Positions 49,213 to 61,416 are shown, numbered from the stretch's first letter. The stretch: DNA of 64,000 bases from Prorocentrum cordatum (GCA_963575745.1 CAUYUJ010003883.1:1-64000), one strand, 5' to 3'. Notes: generated from the letters alone by a model not told the origin. Numbers and translations are program-made.

Positions 49213-49313
49213 GGGGCCACCACGCGCGTCGCTCGAGGCTCGCTGCGCCCACGCGCGCACGGCCTGTCGCCCTTCCGCGTTCCAGGCCTGCTCCATGCTT
49301 CTCAGCGTGCACC
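49213..49313 (-). other. Candidate exon
   Basis: After the acceptor CTTTACCAAGGGCAG the - strand reads CTLRSMEQAWNAEGRQAVRA, helical and codon-like. It could be an upstream exon of the EF-hand-like gene, but the downstream donor is not clear and phase to 45474 does not fit directly. Confidence 0.25.
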
Positions 49314-49676
49314 CTGCCCTTGGTAAAGAAACGTCGAAGATGAGGTAAAGAAATGATAGTACAAATGACAATAAGAAGAATCATAAGAAACATATCAATA
49401 AGAACAATAAGAAAAAGAAGAAGAAGAAGACGACTAGTACTAAGGAGAAGAGAAAGAAGAAGCTCAGGAGCGACTGAGGAGAGCATGACAACGCTTTGGC
49501 CTACGTTCCAGGGGCACCACCATCCGAGCGACCGCCTCGTCGGCAGACTCGGACCCTCCGCCAGGGGGCGCTGCTGGTGCCGATCCGACCCAGCCCAAGA
49601 GGAAGGGGAGACAATGGCCACACGAGAGCGAGAAGCGAGACAGGCCCCCCCCCCACACACACCAGGTGTGTCATTA

Positions 49677-49829
49677 CCAGCCTGGAACATATCCCTATCC
49701 CTATGCTGGGCACCTCCTCATCACGATGCCAATCTTAGGGATTCCCTTACTTTTGGATGGCGAATCCCTAAGACTGTCATCGCCTTTTGGCGTGTCAATC
49801 TTAGGGATAGGGATACGCTCGAGGCTGGT
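49677..49829. repeat. CATATCCCTATCC MITE, copy 2
   Basis: CCAGCCTGGAACATATCCCT to TAGGGATACGCTCGAGGCTGG-type end (inverted); closest to the consensus palindrome. Confidence 0.85.
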
Positions 49830-50099
49830 CATGTCAGGAGGACTATAAAAAAAACATAGATATTAAATGCTCGTTCTGGGGGCCTTCTTGGAGCCGCTCG
49901 CTCCCCTCGCGCGTCGAAACTGCGTCGAACGTCCGCCGACTCGAGTAGAACCTGAGTCGAATCCGAGTCGAACCTGAGCCGAACTCGAGCCGAACTCGAG
50001 TCGAACTGGACTCGAACAGATCCGTTAGGTGGGCCCCAGAAAGAGGTCCCCAATACGAGCATCGACGGAAGAGGAGGGGCCGCAAAAGGCAACGACACT

Positions 50100-50250
50100 T
50101 AAGTCGGGCCTGTCCCCCTACAGGGGGATTTCGATAAACGATAGAAGATTCCCAACACATAATCAAAACATGATCCAAAAATAATATGAGGACTATTTTT
50201 AAGTATTTTTTCGATCAAAATCCCACTGTAGGGGGACATGCCCGACGTAA
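50100..50250. repeat. GTCGGGC MITE
   Basis: AAGTCGGGCCTGTCCCCC with the CCCCCTACAGGGGG stem; right GGGGGACATGCCCGAC. Confidence 0.85.
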
Positions 50251-50380
50251 AACGACACCGAGAGCGACGCGACTCCGCGTGCCGCCCCATGAGAGGAAGG
50301 CCTGCCGACCCGGCGGCGCAGCACGCCGCCGCGCCGTTCGGCCACGACCGCACCGGGGAGGCACAAGGCTCGAGCTTTAG

Positions 50381-50617
50381 GTCGGGCCCGTCCTCCCACA
50401 GGGGGATCCTGGAGGAACGAAAAAATAAGAAAAAAAATGCTCCCAACATGGTAAACAACATCAAAGAGAATAGTCCCCAGACTATTCTTTGACTACTCTT
50501 GAAGAAAAAATAATAAAAACATGCTCCAAAATGGTCAACAAAAATCAAAGAATAGTCCCCAGACTATCCTTTGATTATTCTTGAATATACTCCTCCTGTA
50601 AAGGGACAGGCCCGACT
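50381..50617. repeat. GTCGGGC MITE with internal duplication
   Basis: At 237 bp it is about 80 bp longer than its relatives because the middle, including AATAGTCCCCAGACTATTC, occurs twice in tandem. Confidence 0.85.
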
Positions 50618-50802
50618 GAACTCAAGCTCGGGGGGCTCGGGTTGGCCCCACGCGTCCCTCAGGAGAACGACGAGGCCCGGCCGGAAGTCCGACGCGAGCC
50701 CCCGCCGCAGGCCTCCCACGAGCACCGGGCCGCGCCGACGTCCAGGACGCGCTCGTCTCCCAGGAGTTCCGGCGTGCTCGAGTCTGGGGCTTCCCCGACC
50801 TG

Positions 50803-50931
50803 GCCATCGCTCGGACGTCCATTTCCTGAGTTTTTGTCCGGTTTCGTGCGTGGGTTTTTTTCGCCAAGTGATCGAGGATGCTCCTCGATGGTCCTCGCCG
50901 AGGGGAAAAATGCACACGTCCGAGCGATGCC
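50803..50931. repeat. GGCATCGCTCGGACGT MITE, copy 2
   Basis: Both ends intact (GGCCATCGCTCGGACGTCC; ACACGTCCGAGCGATGCC). Confidence 0.85.
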
Positions 50932-51111
50932 AAGCGTCAGAGGCTGCCAGGCCCGCCCTGTGCGAGGGCGGGCACGGCAGCCTCGGAGGAGGAGGGGGTG
51001 CAGGCAGGGGCGGAGGCACGGATAGGGGGTGGAGGCGGAAGCGGGGGTGCGGGAGGCGGAGAAGGGAAGGACGCGGGAGAAGAGGAGGGACGTTGACGGG
51101 ACGCGACGTTT

Positions 51112-51380
51112 TTGGGAGACACGGCATTGCAGATTTTTCACCATCTGCCCACCACCCGAAGAAAACGCTCGGCTGTCTCACGACGGAGCAGCTGTTTTGG
51201 CCGCGGCGCTGGACATCGCGCAGCGCGGCGATGTTTTGGGAGAAACGGGAGGCGATGTTTTGGGAGGAACGGCATTGCAGATTTTTCACGATTTGCCCAC
51301 CACCCAGAGAAACTGCCCGGCTGCCTCACGAGCTGTTTTGGCCGCGGCGCTGGACATCGCGCAGCGCGGTCGCAACCTCC
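51112..51380. repeat. About 148-bp tandem duplication
   Basis: GGCATTGCAGATTTTTCAC, CCCACCACCC and GCCGCGGCGCTGGACATCGC recur in order in both copies (first unit from about 51112, second from about 51260). Confidence 0.8.
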
Positions 51381-52339
51381 GCGGGATCGCTGCAGGGCGA
51401 CTCGCGCAGGAGGAGGCGCGGCACCGGTTGAGGAGCCACCGGGACAAGGCACGGGGGGCCCTCCGCGGATACAGCGGAGCACACCACGGGCGCCCGGGCC
51501 CAGGCAAGCAACGCGGCGGCGAGGACCCGGAGACGACCCGAGAGCGGCCCGGAGGACGGCCACCGCCCCGACTCGGGAGGCCCTACCGATCGGGGCCCCG
51601 GTGCGAGGTGCCGATCGATCGGAAGAAGTAGGTGGAAGCATGAAGTAGGAAGGCGTTGGAAGTTGATCGGGCCTCCGCCCGCCCCCTGAAGAGGAGGGAA
51701 GAGGGGAAGCCGCTCGAGCATTGAAGTAGGAAGGCGCAGAACGTTGATTGGAACCTGGGATCCCAAAAATACCTACTTGAGGGCAAAGCAATTGAAGCCG
51801 AGCCCTTGCCCAGCGAACGATGAAACTCCACACTGCCACCCGCTTGATGAGAAAACAACTGCTCCGAGGTCGTCCCTGGCCCCCTCCCAGACTCCATCAT
51901 GGCAAACTCTTGACCCTGGATCGATTCCTGATGCTCCCCTGGACCCGGGCCCGAAGCGGCCCCGCGCAGGTGCCCAAATCGAGGAAAAACCTCCAGCGCC
52001 ATTCTGCCTGACGCCCTCCAAAAACAGCCCAAAATATCTGCCATCCCAACCAAGCAGGAACGATTCACGAACCCATGAAAAGATTTAGATCTGACCACCT
52101 TGCGTGATGCATCCTTATGGTACCTCGTCTCCCCCTCGCCTTGCGCAACGTGGCCTCCACATCCTCTCGCCGTCACCTGTTGGTTAGCCTCCTTTGACAT
52201 CACCACTTAGGGCAATCAATGAGACGTAAAAAAACAACACGCCTCGTCTAATATTCCGTCCCTATCGGCAAGCCTCGTCTGACATTCCCCCGAAAACATC
52301 GGTGCCCCCACTTAAGAAGACGTTCGATGGTTTACAGGG
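51381..52339. other. No gene supported
   Basis: Both strands are open for several hundred bases (51.3-51.65 kb) without recognisable motifs. 51.65-52.3 kb has normal composition and no repeat that I could identify; it may be unique intergenic DNA. Confidence 0.35.
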
Positions 52340-52810
52340 GCGAGCCAAGGGAAGCGCCAAGAAAGGATCCAAGTGATGCGTCAGAGAAGAAGCCGGGCAA
52401 CGCCACGGAACGTGGCAGGGTACGTGTCAGGTGACGAGCCAGAACGAACCAGGGGACACGCCAGGGGACGCGCCAAGTGACGTGACAGGAGACGTGCGAC
52501 GAAACGTGGCAGGGGACGCGCCAGGAGATGCGCAAAGGGTTGCGCAACGGGACGTGTCAGGGGAGGCGCCAGGGAACGCACCAGGGTACGTACCGAGTAC
52601 CGAGCTAGGCCACGTGCCAGGGAACAAGCGAGGGGTCGTAATTACCAGGGGACATGCCGCTTGACGTGCAAGGGGGACGAGCAAATTGAGGTACCAAGGG
52701 ACACGCCGCAGGGGACACGCCAGGGATGGCTCCAGGAGACGCTCAGTGGACCTGCCCAGGGTCGCGCCAGGGAACACGCCAGCGTGAATCTGTTTACGGA
52801 AAAGACTGCA
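52340..52810. repeat. GCCAGGGGACGC minisatellite, block 1
   Basis: Degenerate 12-24-bp units (GACGCGCCAGGGGAC, ACGTGCCAGGGAAC). A second block is at 53615-53900. Confidence 0.75.
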
Positions 52811-52828
52811 TACTCACATAACTTATGG

Positions 52829-52960
52829 AAGCTCCGCGCGGATCTCTCGGATCGACTCCAAACCCCCCTCCCTGGCGCGCAAGCGCGCGCCAGGGGCGTC
52901 ACTGGGGATGCTGCCATAATCGGGCCCCAACGGCGACCCAAGAAGTCCGCACGGACCTGT
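52829..52960. repeat. CGCGCGGA-type element
   Basis: GCTCCGCGCGGATCTCTCGG to CCAAGAAGTCCGCACGGAC, with a GGCGCGCAAGCGCGCGCC stem. Confidence 0.7.
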
Positions 52961-53034
52961 GACAAAAAGTATGCTGATGCAGTGTGTCACGCTGAGGAGG
53001 AGGAGGAGGAGGAGGAGGAGGAGAACCAGGAGCT

Positions 53035-53160
53035 CTCGGATCTCCGTGCGGATCTCCTCCACCTGCGCTGGGCCCCCCCCTCCCGGGCGGCGGAGCGCGC
53101 CAGTGGCCGCGCCAGAGGCGCCGCCAGGAGGGATCCAAGAAATCTGCGCGGACCTCCGAC
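53035..53160. repeat. CGCGCGGA-type element
   Basis: TCGGATCTCCGTGCGGATCT to GATCCAAGAAATCTGCGCGG. Confidence 0.7.
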
Positions 53161-53279
53161 AATGCATGACGATGCCGTGTTTCTTCTTCGGGGTGGGAGG
53201 ACCGACCCTGCCAAAATGGCGTCTTCCTCATCCAGCTGATCCTCCTCCTCCCTCCTCCCTTCCCCTTCCTCCCGCCTCC

Positions 53280-53363
53280 CCCCCCTCCTCCTCCTCCTCC
53301 TCCTCCTCCTCCTCCTCCTCCTCCTCCTCCTCCTCCTCCTCCTCCTCCTCCTCCTCCTCCTCC
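53280..53363. repeat. (CTC)n tract
   Basis: An uninterrupted CTC run of about 80 bp. Confidence 0.9.
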
Positions 53364-53614
53364 GCCCCCCTCTATCGTCCCCTTCTTGGGGCATGTGCGC
53401 TGCATGTGCACTCCCGTGATGAGAGCGGGCCGCTGCGCGCGCGAGGGGGTCCTCCTGAACCGCGTGGCTGCCGCCGGTGGCGGTGGTGATCTCGCTCAGC
53501 GGCGTCTCGGGCCCGGGGCTGGGCGCCCTCGCGCGGCCTGCTCTCGTCGCACTCCTCTCCTGCACTCGCGGGGCAGTTCCTGGGAGGCCCTCGCTGGAGC
53601 GGTCAAGGGCCATC

Positions 53615-53900
53615 AGGGGGCGCGCCAGGAGACACGCCAAGGGACGAACCAGGGGATGCGCCACGGGGTGTGCCAGGGGACGTGCCAAGGGACGTGCTGC
53701 GCGACGTGCCGCGCGCCAAGTGACGGCCCAGGGGGCGCGCAAGGGAAGGCGTCAAGAGGAATATCACTGGGTGCGCCGCGGGGTGCGCCAAGGAACGCGC
53801 AAGGGGACGTGCCAGGGAACGCTCACCCAGGGCAGCCCTTTTTTCTAATAGATGCTGAAAATGGCCCTGGACATAAGCCAAGGGACGTCACAAGGGGCGT
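53615..53900. repeat. GCCAGGGGACGC minisatellite, block 2
   Basis: GCGCCAGGAGACACGCCAAG, GGACGTGCCAAGGGACGTGC and similar. Same unit as 52340-52810, separated by MITE and CTC insertions. Confidence 0.7.
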
Positions 53901-55019
53901 TGTTTGCAAAAGGTTCTACGCGGGGGGCGCGCCGTCCTCGAGAGGGCACGCTGGGGGTCCACTTCCTGGGATGTGACAGTCCTAAGCATCCAGGGCTCTG
54001 TTGTTCAAGATTTTGCGCAAATGCCCCCCCCTTGTCTGGGTGAGCGGGGTCTCCGAACCTTGCGATTCGTCTGAAGTCCCAGAAGGGGGGGTGTGGGGGG
54101 GCAATGTACTTGAGCGCGCGCGCTTGTCCTCTTCCGTCACGCCACGGGGGACAAATCTACAGACTAACAAACAGCCCGCTGCCGAAGCATTCTCGCAAGG
54201 GGAATGAAAACAACACACACACACACAAACCTTAACCATCGCACACATGGTACGATGTGTCTCTCGAACCCGATGTGTCGCAATCGACGTGGTGCAACCA
54301 ATTTTGTTCACAGTTGGTTGTCAGACCGACTGCATGCGAAATCACCCCGCCCACCCGCCCTCAGCTTCGTTTGCAAAACCCATGCAACGGCGATTGCGAT
54401 GGCTGTCCGGCGATTGCGAAGGCTCGCACGCAGAACGCCCAGCAGCAAACTCTGGCGCGACCGGCGCGGCCCCGGCGGCGCTGACCGCTGATAACTACCC
54501 TGGCGGCGTACCAAGCCCCTGCGCAATGCTGGGCAAAGGTAGTCTGGGACACTATATGTGGGGGGGGGGGTAACATGGTGGGGCCTTCAATGGAGCTTAC
54601 ATTCAGCACACCTCTCGCGCACTTCGCGTACCATCATGGACCCCGAATGCAAACCGCTGACCTGCGGAAGCGGCAGCAATGGGACGCGGGGGCGCATGGG
54701 GAAGTGGGGTGGGGGCTGGAGGGAAAGCATACACAGGTTACCTCTGGATCGCGTTATGGCATCAGTGAAAAGATATAGCAGCAGGAAAAAAAACGACTGG
54801 AGGAAGTAACGGACGACGAGAGGAGGGCAGCGGAAGCAGGGGGACCATGTTTCGAGGCAAGCCAACAAACAGGCGCGGTCAATGCAAGAAATCTGCAAGG
54901 CCGAACTGCTCTGCCAACAGCTGGGCCTCTTTCCGGTATTTTTCGATGCGGGAGCTAGAAGCACGCAGGCGCGCCGCGAGGTGCGCGGACGGCCCGCGAG
55001 AAAAGAAATGCAGCCCCGG
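53901..55019. other. No gene recognised
   Basis: Composition less biased than its surroundings; (AC)n at 54212-54224; CTTCAAAGAGGCGAC near the end begins the satellite. Confidence 0.4.
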
Positions 55020-56430
55020 GTCTCCCCAGCAAGCTTCAAAGAGGCGACGGTGTCAAAGATCGCAGCCCCCCAAAGATGGCAAGGTCTAATTTGAATCTGC
55101 GGCAGTTGCCCACTATGCTGGCACCCCAGCAGGCCTCGAAAGTGGCGGCGCCTTCACAGATCTCAGCCCCCCACAGAAACGAGGTCAAATTCCCATCCGC
55201 GTAGGACGCCACTGTGCTGGACTCCCAGCAACCCTCGAACGTGGCGGAAGTTTCGCAGATCGCAGTCCCCCAGGGTTGGCGAGATCGAGTTTGCATCTGC
55301 GACAGTTTCACAGATCAGCCCGCACCCCCAAGGATGGCGAGGTCTAACCTGCATCCGCGTGACACGTCACTATGCTGGACCCCCCAACAATCACCGAACG
55401 TGGCGACCGTCTCACACATCGCAGCCTCCCAGGGACGGCGAGGTCGAATTTGCATCCGCGTAGGACGTCACTGTGCTGGACCCCCCAACAGCCCTCGGAG
55501 GTGGCGACCGTTTCACAGACCGCAGCCCCCCAAAGACGGCGAGGTCGAACTTGAATCCGCGTAGGACGTCACTGTGGTGGACCCCCCCCAGCAGGCCTCG
55601 GAAGTGGCGACAGTTTCACAGATCGCAGCCCCCCACGGACGGCGAGGTCGAATTTGAATCTGCGTGGGACGTCGCTACGATGGACCCCCCAGCAGCACTG
55701 GAAAGTGGCGACAGTTTGACATATCGCAACCCCTCAGGGACGGCGAGGTCGAACTAGAACCCGCGTAGGACGTCACTGTGCTGGACCCCCTTTGCAGCCC
55801 CGAAAGTGACGACCGTCTCACACATCGCAGCTCCCCAGGGCTGGCGACGACAAGTGTGGATTCGCGTAGGACGTCACTGTGGTGGACCCCCCCAGCAGGC
55901 CTCGAAAATGGCGACAATTTCACATATCGCAGCCCCCCAGGGACGGCGAGGTCTAATTTGAATCCGCGTAGTACGCCACTGCGCTGGACCCCCCAGCAGC
56001 ACTCGAAAGTGGCGACAGTTTCGCAGATCGCAGCCCCCCAGTGTTGGCGAGATCGAGTCTGCATCTGCGTAGGACGTCACCGCGCTGGACCCCCCAAGCA
56101 GCCCCCGAAAATGACGACAATTTCACAGATCGCAGCACCCCAGTTAGCGAGGTCGAATGTGTATCCGCGTAGGACGTCACTATGCTGGACCCCCCAGCAA
56201 TCCCCGAAAGTGGCGACGGCTTCACAGATCGCAATTCCCCAACGATGGCGAGGATGAATTTGCATCCGCGTAGGACGTCACTGTGCTGGACCCATGGAGA
56301 CGCTTTCACAGATCGCAGCCCCCCAAGGGATGGCGAGGTCGAATGCGAATTTGCGTACGACGTCAGTGCGCTAGACCCCCAACGACCCTCGAAACTGGCG
56401 ACAATTGCACAGATCGCAGCCTCCCCCCCC
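55020..56430. repeat. 101-bp satellite, about 14 copies
   Basis: Units of the form CGTAGGACGTCACTGTGCTG, GACCCCCCAACAGCCCTCGA, AAGTGGCGACAGTTTCACAG, ATCGCAGCCCCCCAGGGACG, GCGAGGTCGAATTTGAATCC. CTGGACCCCC recurs near 55373, 55474, 55575, 55676, 55779, 55880, 55982, 56083, 56183 and 56284. The outer units are more diverged. Long open frames through it are artefacts. Confidence 0.9.
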
Positions 56431-57632
56431 CCCCCCGGGGCAAGACAGGAGGAGGCAGGAGGGAGGCGGGAAGGAGAGAAGGAAGGTCGGAGACCACAGT
56501 GCACGATTCAAAACGAATACCCATCCAGGAATGGTTGGGAACACATCCCAGCGCGCTTTGCAGGCCGAGCTGCCGCGCGGGCACTTCAGCTGCGAGTCGG
56601 TGACCCGGGCGGGCAACGTACCATGACGACGTCGACAACGGCAGGCACGCTTATGATAGGCGGCGCTGGTGACGAGAATGGCCTTGACGACGGCAAGGCC
56701 AATGACGGCGCCGATGCTGATCACGCCAATGGCGATGATGGTGTCCACGTGTCGGTGATGCAAATGTCGAAATTTCGACATGCGCCCGCGGCCGGCGCGC
56801 GCGAGTGGCCCGCATGGCACTATTTGAAAAGGACCGTGTCCACCAACACGCGCGCCACGAAATGCGAACGACTTCGACATGCGGTCGCGAAAGGCACGTT
56901 TAGCCAAATTGAATGAACATGGTGAGCAACATCTGGTTACCCCAAGAATTCGCAGGAACGGGCGCAGTTCATTTCTTGTGTGTTGCAAGTGCCTGCTGTA
57001 AACCCATGCGTGTGTTTCTGTATGCTCTCGGGGCACACGATTTCCAAATCTGTTCGAGAAGAAGTGTTTGAAGGATTACGGCATGCGCACGCGACGACGC
57101 GCGTGTGCACACTTTGTCACGCTTTTTGTTTACACAAGGTTTTTGCGACAGCACGCGCGCAGGGGGCGCTCGAAGGATTTCGACATGCGCGCGCGAAAGC
57201 CACGTTTAATTGCATCTGATGGGACTGTCGAACAACGTATGGTTGTCTTGAGAAATCGCATGGGCGCGCGCAAGCACTTTTGAACACTCGTGCTGCGAAG
57301 CCACTTATTTTTGTATGTTACGGGGTTCTCGGGTTTGGCATCCTTTCGGAACAATGGGTTGGTGATGGATGTCGGAATGCGCACGCGCACTGCGTCCCAT
57401 TCCTGCGAAGTGTGAACTGTTTATAATTGAGTGTGCGCGCATGCGGTTTTTCTTAAACAAACGGCAGAGGGAAGTACTACCGGCTACCGGCTCGGCTGGG
57501 ACCATGTGAACTCGAATGAAAAAAACAACGATGGTGCAGGACCATCTGAAAATTGCACTATCCCAGCGGGTAGAAGTCTGGCCTCGGGCGGGTGGTGGAA
57601 TCGACTTCTTAAGAACTGACAAAGCAATATGT
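56431..57632. other. TTTCGACATGCGC repeats, no gene
   Basis: AACGACTTCGACATGCGGTCGCG (about 56869) and GGATTTCGACATGCGCGCGC (about 57177) mark two or three related blocks with GAAATTGCAGTTT-like tails. A (CCCCCCC) run is at 56422. Confidence 0.4.
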
Positions 57633-58480
57633 GTTGCAACCTATGTTGTGAAATCTATGTTGTGCAGCCTATGTTGTGCAACCTGTGTAGTGCAACCTAT
57701 GTTGTGCAAGCAATGTTGTGCAATCGCCCTTGTGCAACATCTGCGGTGCTACCTCCGTGGCAAACTCTTTGCGTTGCAGTCTAGGACGAGCTATATGCGT
57801 GATGCAATACATGTGGTGCAAACTGTGTGGTGCAACATTGGTGGAACAACATATGTTGTCCAATGAGTGCTGTAAAAGATCATCGGTGCAACCTGGAATG
57901 TGCCGTATCTACGGCGCAATCGATGTGGCACAATAGATGTTGTGCAATCCATGTGGGGAAATCTGTGTGGTACAGCATACGTGGTACAATAAATTTTGTG
58001 CAACTGCGCAGGAGCAATAAATAGATATATATGCGTGTAGTGCAATATGTGTTGGGGAATTTATACAGGGCAATATCTGTGGTGCAATCTATGTGGTGCA
58101 ATCGAAGTGGAACCATCTATGTGGTGATGTCGAATTGCACAATCTACGTTGTGCAATATATGCAGAACCAGATGCGTTCTGCGATACATGTTGTACAGCC
58201 TATGTGGTGAGACCTGCGAAGTGCAATATCTATTGTGCAATCAGCGTGGTGCAATATATGTGATGCGCTCTACGTCGTGAACTAGATTGGGTGCTACGTT
58301 TGTAGTGCAGTTTTTGTTGTGCAATGTAGGTGGAACAAGCTATGCGGTGCAAGCTACGTGGTGCAATTCATGTCGACGTGGTGCAGTCTAGACGACGACA
58401 TACATGGTGTTCAGTCTACGCTGTGCAATCGATGTGCCGCCATCTATATCGCGCTATCCAAGTTGTGCAAGGTTGCCTTG
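57633..58480. repeat. TGTTGTGCAACCTATG degenerate minisatellite
   Basis: Dozens of 17-20-bp units (TATGTTGTGCAACC, TATGTGGTGCAATC), followed by (TA)n at 58487-58522. Confidence 0.8.
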
Positions 58481-58482
58481 TG

Positions 58483-58526
<44 letters not shown>

Positions 58527-58822
58527 GCAGTACGATCTACGCGATGCCATCTACTTGGTGCAATTCCTATTGACCAATCCACGTCGAGCAGTCGATGTCG
58601 AGCAGCCGATGTGCCGGCGAAGGGGCGGCGACGGGGTCGGCGACAGGGCGCCGACGACGGCAACGTACAGCCGCCAAGACCGGCAGACGGGCCCCGCGGC
58701 GACGGGCGGCAACGGGACGCCGGCGCGGCGGCGACGGCGACTGCACAGCCGTCGGAGCGACGCACCGGGCCAGGGGACGGGCGGCAACGGCGACGGAGCA
58801 GCCGCCAGGGCGGCACACCCTC

Positions 58823-58951
58823 GCCATCGCTCGGATGCCCAGTCCCTGTGTTTTTGTCGGTTTCGTGCGTGGTTTTTTTTTTCGCCAAATGATCAGGGAT
58901 GCTCCTCGATGGTCCTCGCCGAAGGAAGAATGCACACGTCCGAGCGATGCC
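58823..58951. repeat. GGCATCGCTCGGACGT MITE, copy 3
   Basis: GCCATCGCTCGGATGCCC to ACACGTCCGAGCGATGCC. Confidence 0.85.
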
Positions 58952-60298
58952 AGGCACCAGCCCGGTACGCTAGACAACAATGAAGAATCCCTGAGTGCAA
59001 GCACTGCTTAGATAACCCTCGGAAATCCACATCCACACGTGCGGTCTGGGTCGGAGCTGGAACCCTCCGCGCCGCCCTTGGGCGCCGCCTGCGGCGCCGT
59101 CCTCGGCACACTCCGCGCGACGTGGAAGACGTGTGGGGAGAGGGGGGTCAGCGCAAAGGCAAGAGATCTGCGCGGACCTTCGCAAATTGATGTTTTTGCA
59201 GCTTTCTGTGATTCTATACTCTTTCTGCCCACTCCGCCGTCCATTGTCGTCAATACGCGAGGCAATACGGAGGATCTGGATGTGCTGGCGTGAGGCCACA
59301 GGCGTTGCAGAATTCGACCCCCCCTTTATGACCCACAGCCACGCGAAACTCTCAATGAGGCGCAGCTGGGTGGTGAGAGGTCCTTGAGCTAAGCTAAGCG
59401 CTACTCATCCAAGCATATGTGTCACGCGCTGCGAGCCATTCTGCTACATGTATTGTTCTTTGCCTGCGCCAATATATGCTCCCTGCAAGAAGACTCTCCC
59501 TGGAGAGAAAGACGCGCATCAAACATCGGTTCGAAAGTTTTGGCGAACATCGCCCAACGTGCTTTTTGAGTATGTGCCCCCTCCCTCCCCTCAAACATCG
59601 ATCCTCAGCCCTCTCCCGGTGTATGCTCCCACAAAAAAATATATAAGGAAAACCAGCCGCGGCAATAGACTCCCCAGATGCGCGACATAGGGCGCAATAA
59701 GCCCGATAACCTCGAAGCTGCACCTCGATCCCCTTCTGGATCCAAATCCGCTCAAAATCAGCCCCCAGACCCCTCCCGGGTTCGTCCTGGCCAGGATTTG
59801 ACCCCGGATCAGCTTCCTGAAGCCTCTGCAGGCCGAGATCGAGGAAGACCCTTCCCTCCTCCACTCTAGATCCGCCTGTCCCTGTCTGTCCCCAAGGGTG
59901 GGAATCGAGAGTCGACACCTGGACGTGTCACCGTGTGCGTTCTGGTGGCCGAAAACTTCGAGCGCGGAGCGCTGGCGGCGCCAGAGGCGCTGCCAGAGGG
60001 GCCTGGCGCGGATCCGAACAACCCGCGCGGAGCGCCAAAAGTTCATGTTTCTGGCGTTTTTTCTTCTCCGAGGGAGGACGCGGCGCGCGGCCACGGCGAC
60101 GGCGACGGCCACGGCGACGGTCGGTCAGACTGAGGAGCAAGCCAGCCCGCCTTGGACGATGGAGAGGAAGGAAGAGGAGGGAGGAGGAGAAATGAGGATG
60201 GAGGAGGAACGAGGAAAGAGAGGGATGAGGAAAAAGGAAATGGGAGGAGGACGACGACGACCATTGACGAATCACGAATGGCATAAACATAGACACTC
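58952..60298. other. Repeat fragments, no gene
   Basis: Fragments of the CGCGCGGA family at 59085-59190 and 59950-60045, and a GGCGACGGC repeat at 60085-60120. Confidence 0.45.
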
Positions 60299-60402
60299 GG
60301 AGGTCCGCGCGGACTTCTCGGATCGGCGCTGGAGCTCGCAAGGGGCGGCACCAGAGGCGCCGCCATGGGCGCTCAGCGCCGATCCGAGAAACCCGCGCGG
60401 AA
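60299..60402. repeat. CGCGCGGA-type element
   Basis: GGTCCGCGCGGACTTCTCGG to CGATCCGAGAAACCCGCGCG around a GGCGCC core. Confidence 0.7.
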
Positions 60403-60437
60403 ATCAAAACAACTACGTTTGTGCTGCTGTATCTCTT

Positions 60438-60560
60438 GCCGTCGCTCGGACGTCCATTTCCCGTGCATTTTTCGGTTTCGTGCGTGTTTGTTTCGCTCGA
60501 TGGTCCAGGATGTTCCTCAAGGGTCCTCGCCGAGAAAAAAATACACGTGCACACCTTGGA
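60438..60560. repeat. GGCATCGCTCGGACGT MITE, copy 4
   Basis: Left end intact; right end decayed to ATACACGTGCACACCTTGG. Confidence 0.65.
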
Positions 60561-60855
60561 GGGAGAGCAGGTACTTGTACCCACGGCGGGACTCGCCTCG
60601 ACATCTTCGTCGGCACGCGCCCCGGGAGAGGTCCGGAGAGTTAGCGGCATCGATCCCTTTTGGCTTCTCCAGCTCCTCCTCGCCTCGACGGAGATCCTGG
60701 CAAACCCGTGGATCTCTATATATATATATATATAGATATAGATATAGATCTATACATACATATATATAGAGAGAGAGACCTCGTCGCTCTATCGGACGAC
60801 GACAAGCGATCCATAGAAGAAGAAGAAGAAGAACAAACAACCATGTACAAAAGCT

Positions 60856-60994
60856 TGTTGGCGCTCCGCGCCGATGTCTTGCATCTGCGCTGGGGACCCC
60901 CCCTCCCTGGAGCGCGGAGCGCTGGCGGCGCCAGAGGCGCGGTCAGGGGGGCCTGGCGCGGCTCCAGGCAACCCGCGCGGAGCGCCAAAAGTTC
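60856..60994. repeat. CGCGCGGA-type element
   Basis: TTGGCGCTCCGCGCCGATGT to CGCGCGGAGCGCCAAAAG, GGCGGCGCCAGAGGCGC core. Confidence 0.75.
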
Positions 60995-61290
60995 ATGCTT
61001 CCGGCGTTCTGTCTCCCCCGAGGGAGGACGCGGCGCGCGGCCACGGCGACGGCCACGGCCTCGACGACGGCGACGAGGGCGGCGACGGAGCCTCAACGAC
61101 GGCGACGACGACGACGACGGCGGCGACGACGGCCGAGCCTGTGGCGCCGCGGCCCGGGCCTAAGGCCTGCGGCGAGGCCCTGCTGCGGGCCCCGCGCGCG
61201 CTGGCCGCCCGCGCGGGCATGGCCGCGGGGGGCCGGGCGCCGGCGGCGGGGGGCGCCGGGCGCCCTCGCCGCGCGGACGTCTGGGGTTTG

Positions 61291-61416
61291 GTCGGGCGTG
61301 TTGGAGGGAAAACCAAAAATGGCCAAAGAATCTGCAAACATTGTTAAACATGCTCAAGAAGGCCCCAGCTTTTTTTCTATGTTCGAGTCTCCCTCCTGTA
61401 GAGGGGCGCGCCCGAC
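61291..61416. repeat. GTCGGGC MITE, short diverged copy
   Basis: GTCGGGCGTGTTGGAGG to GAGGGGCGCGCCCGAC. Confidence 0.65.

Noticed and set aside
55214-56257. Open frames through the 101-bp satellite
   Set aside because: Repetitive translation of a tandem repeat, without start context or splice sites.
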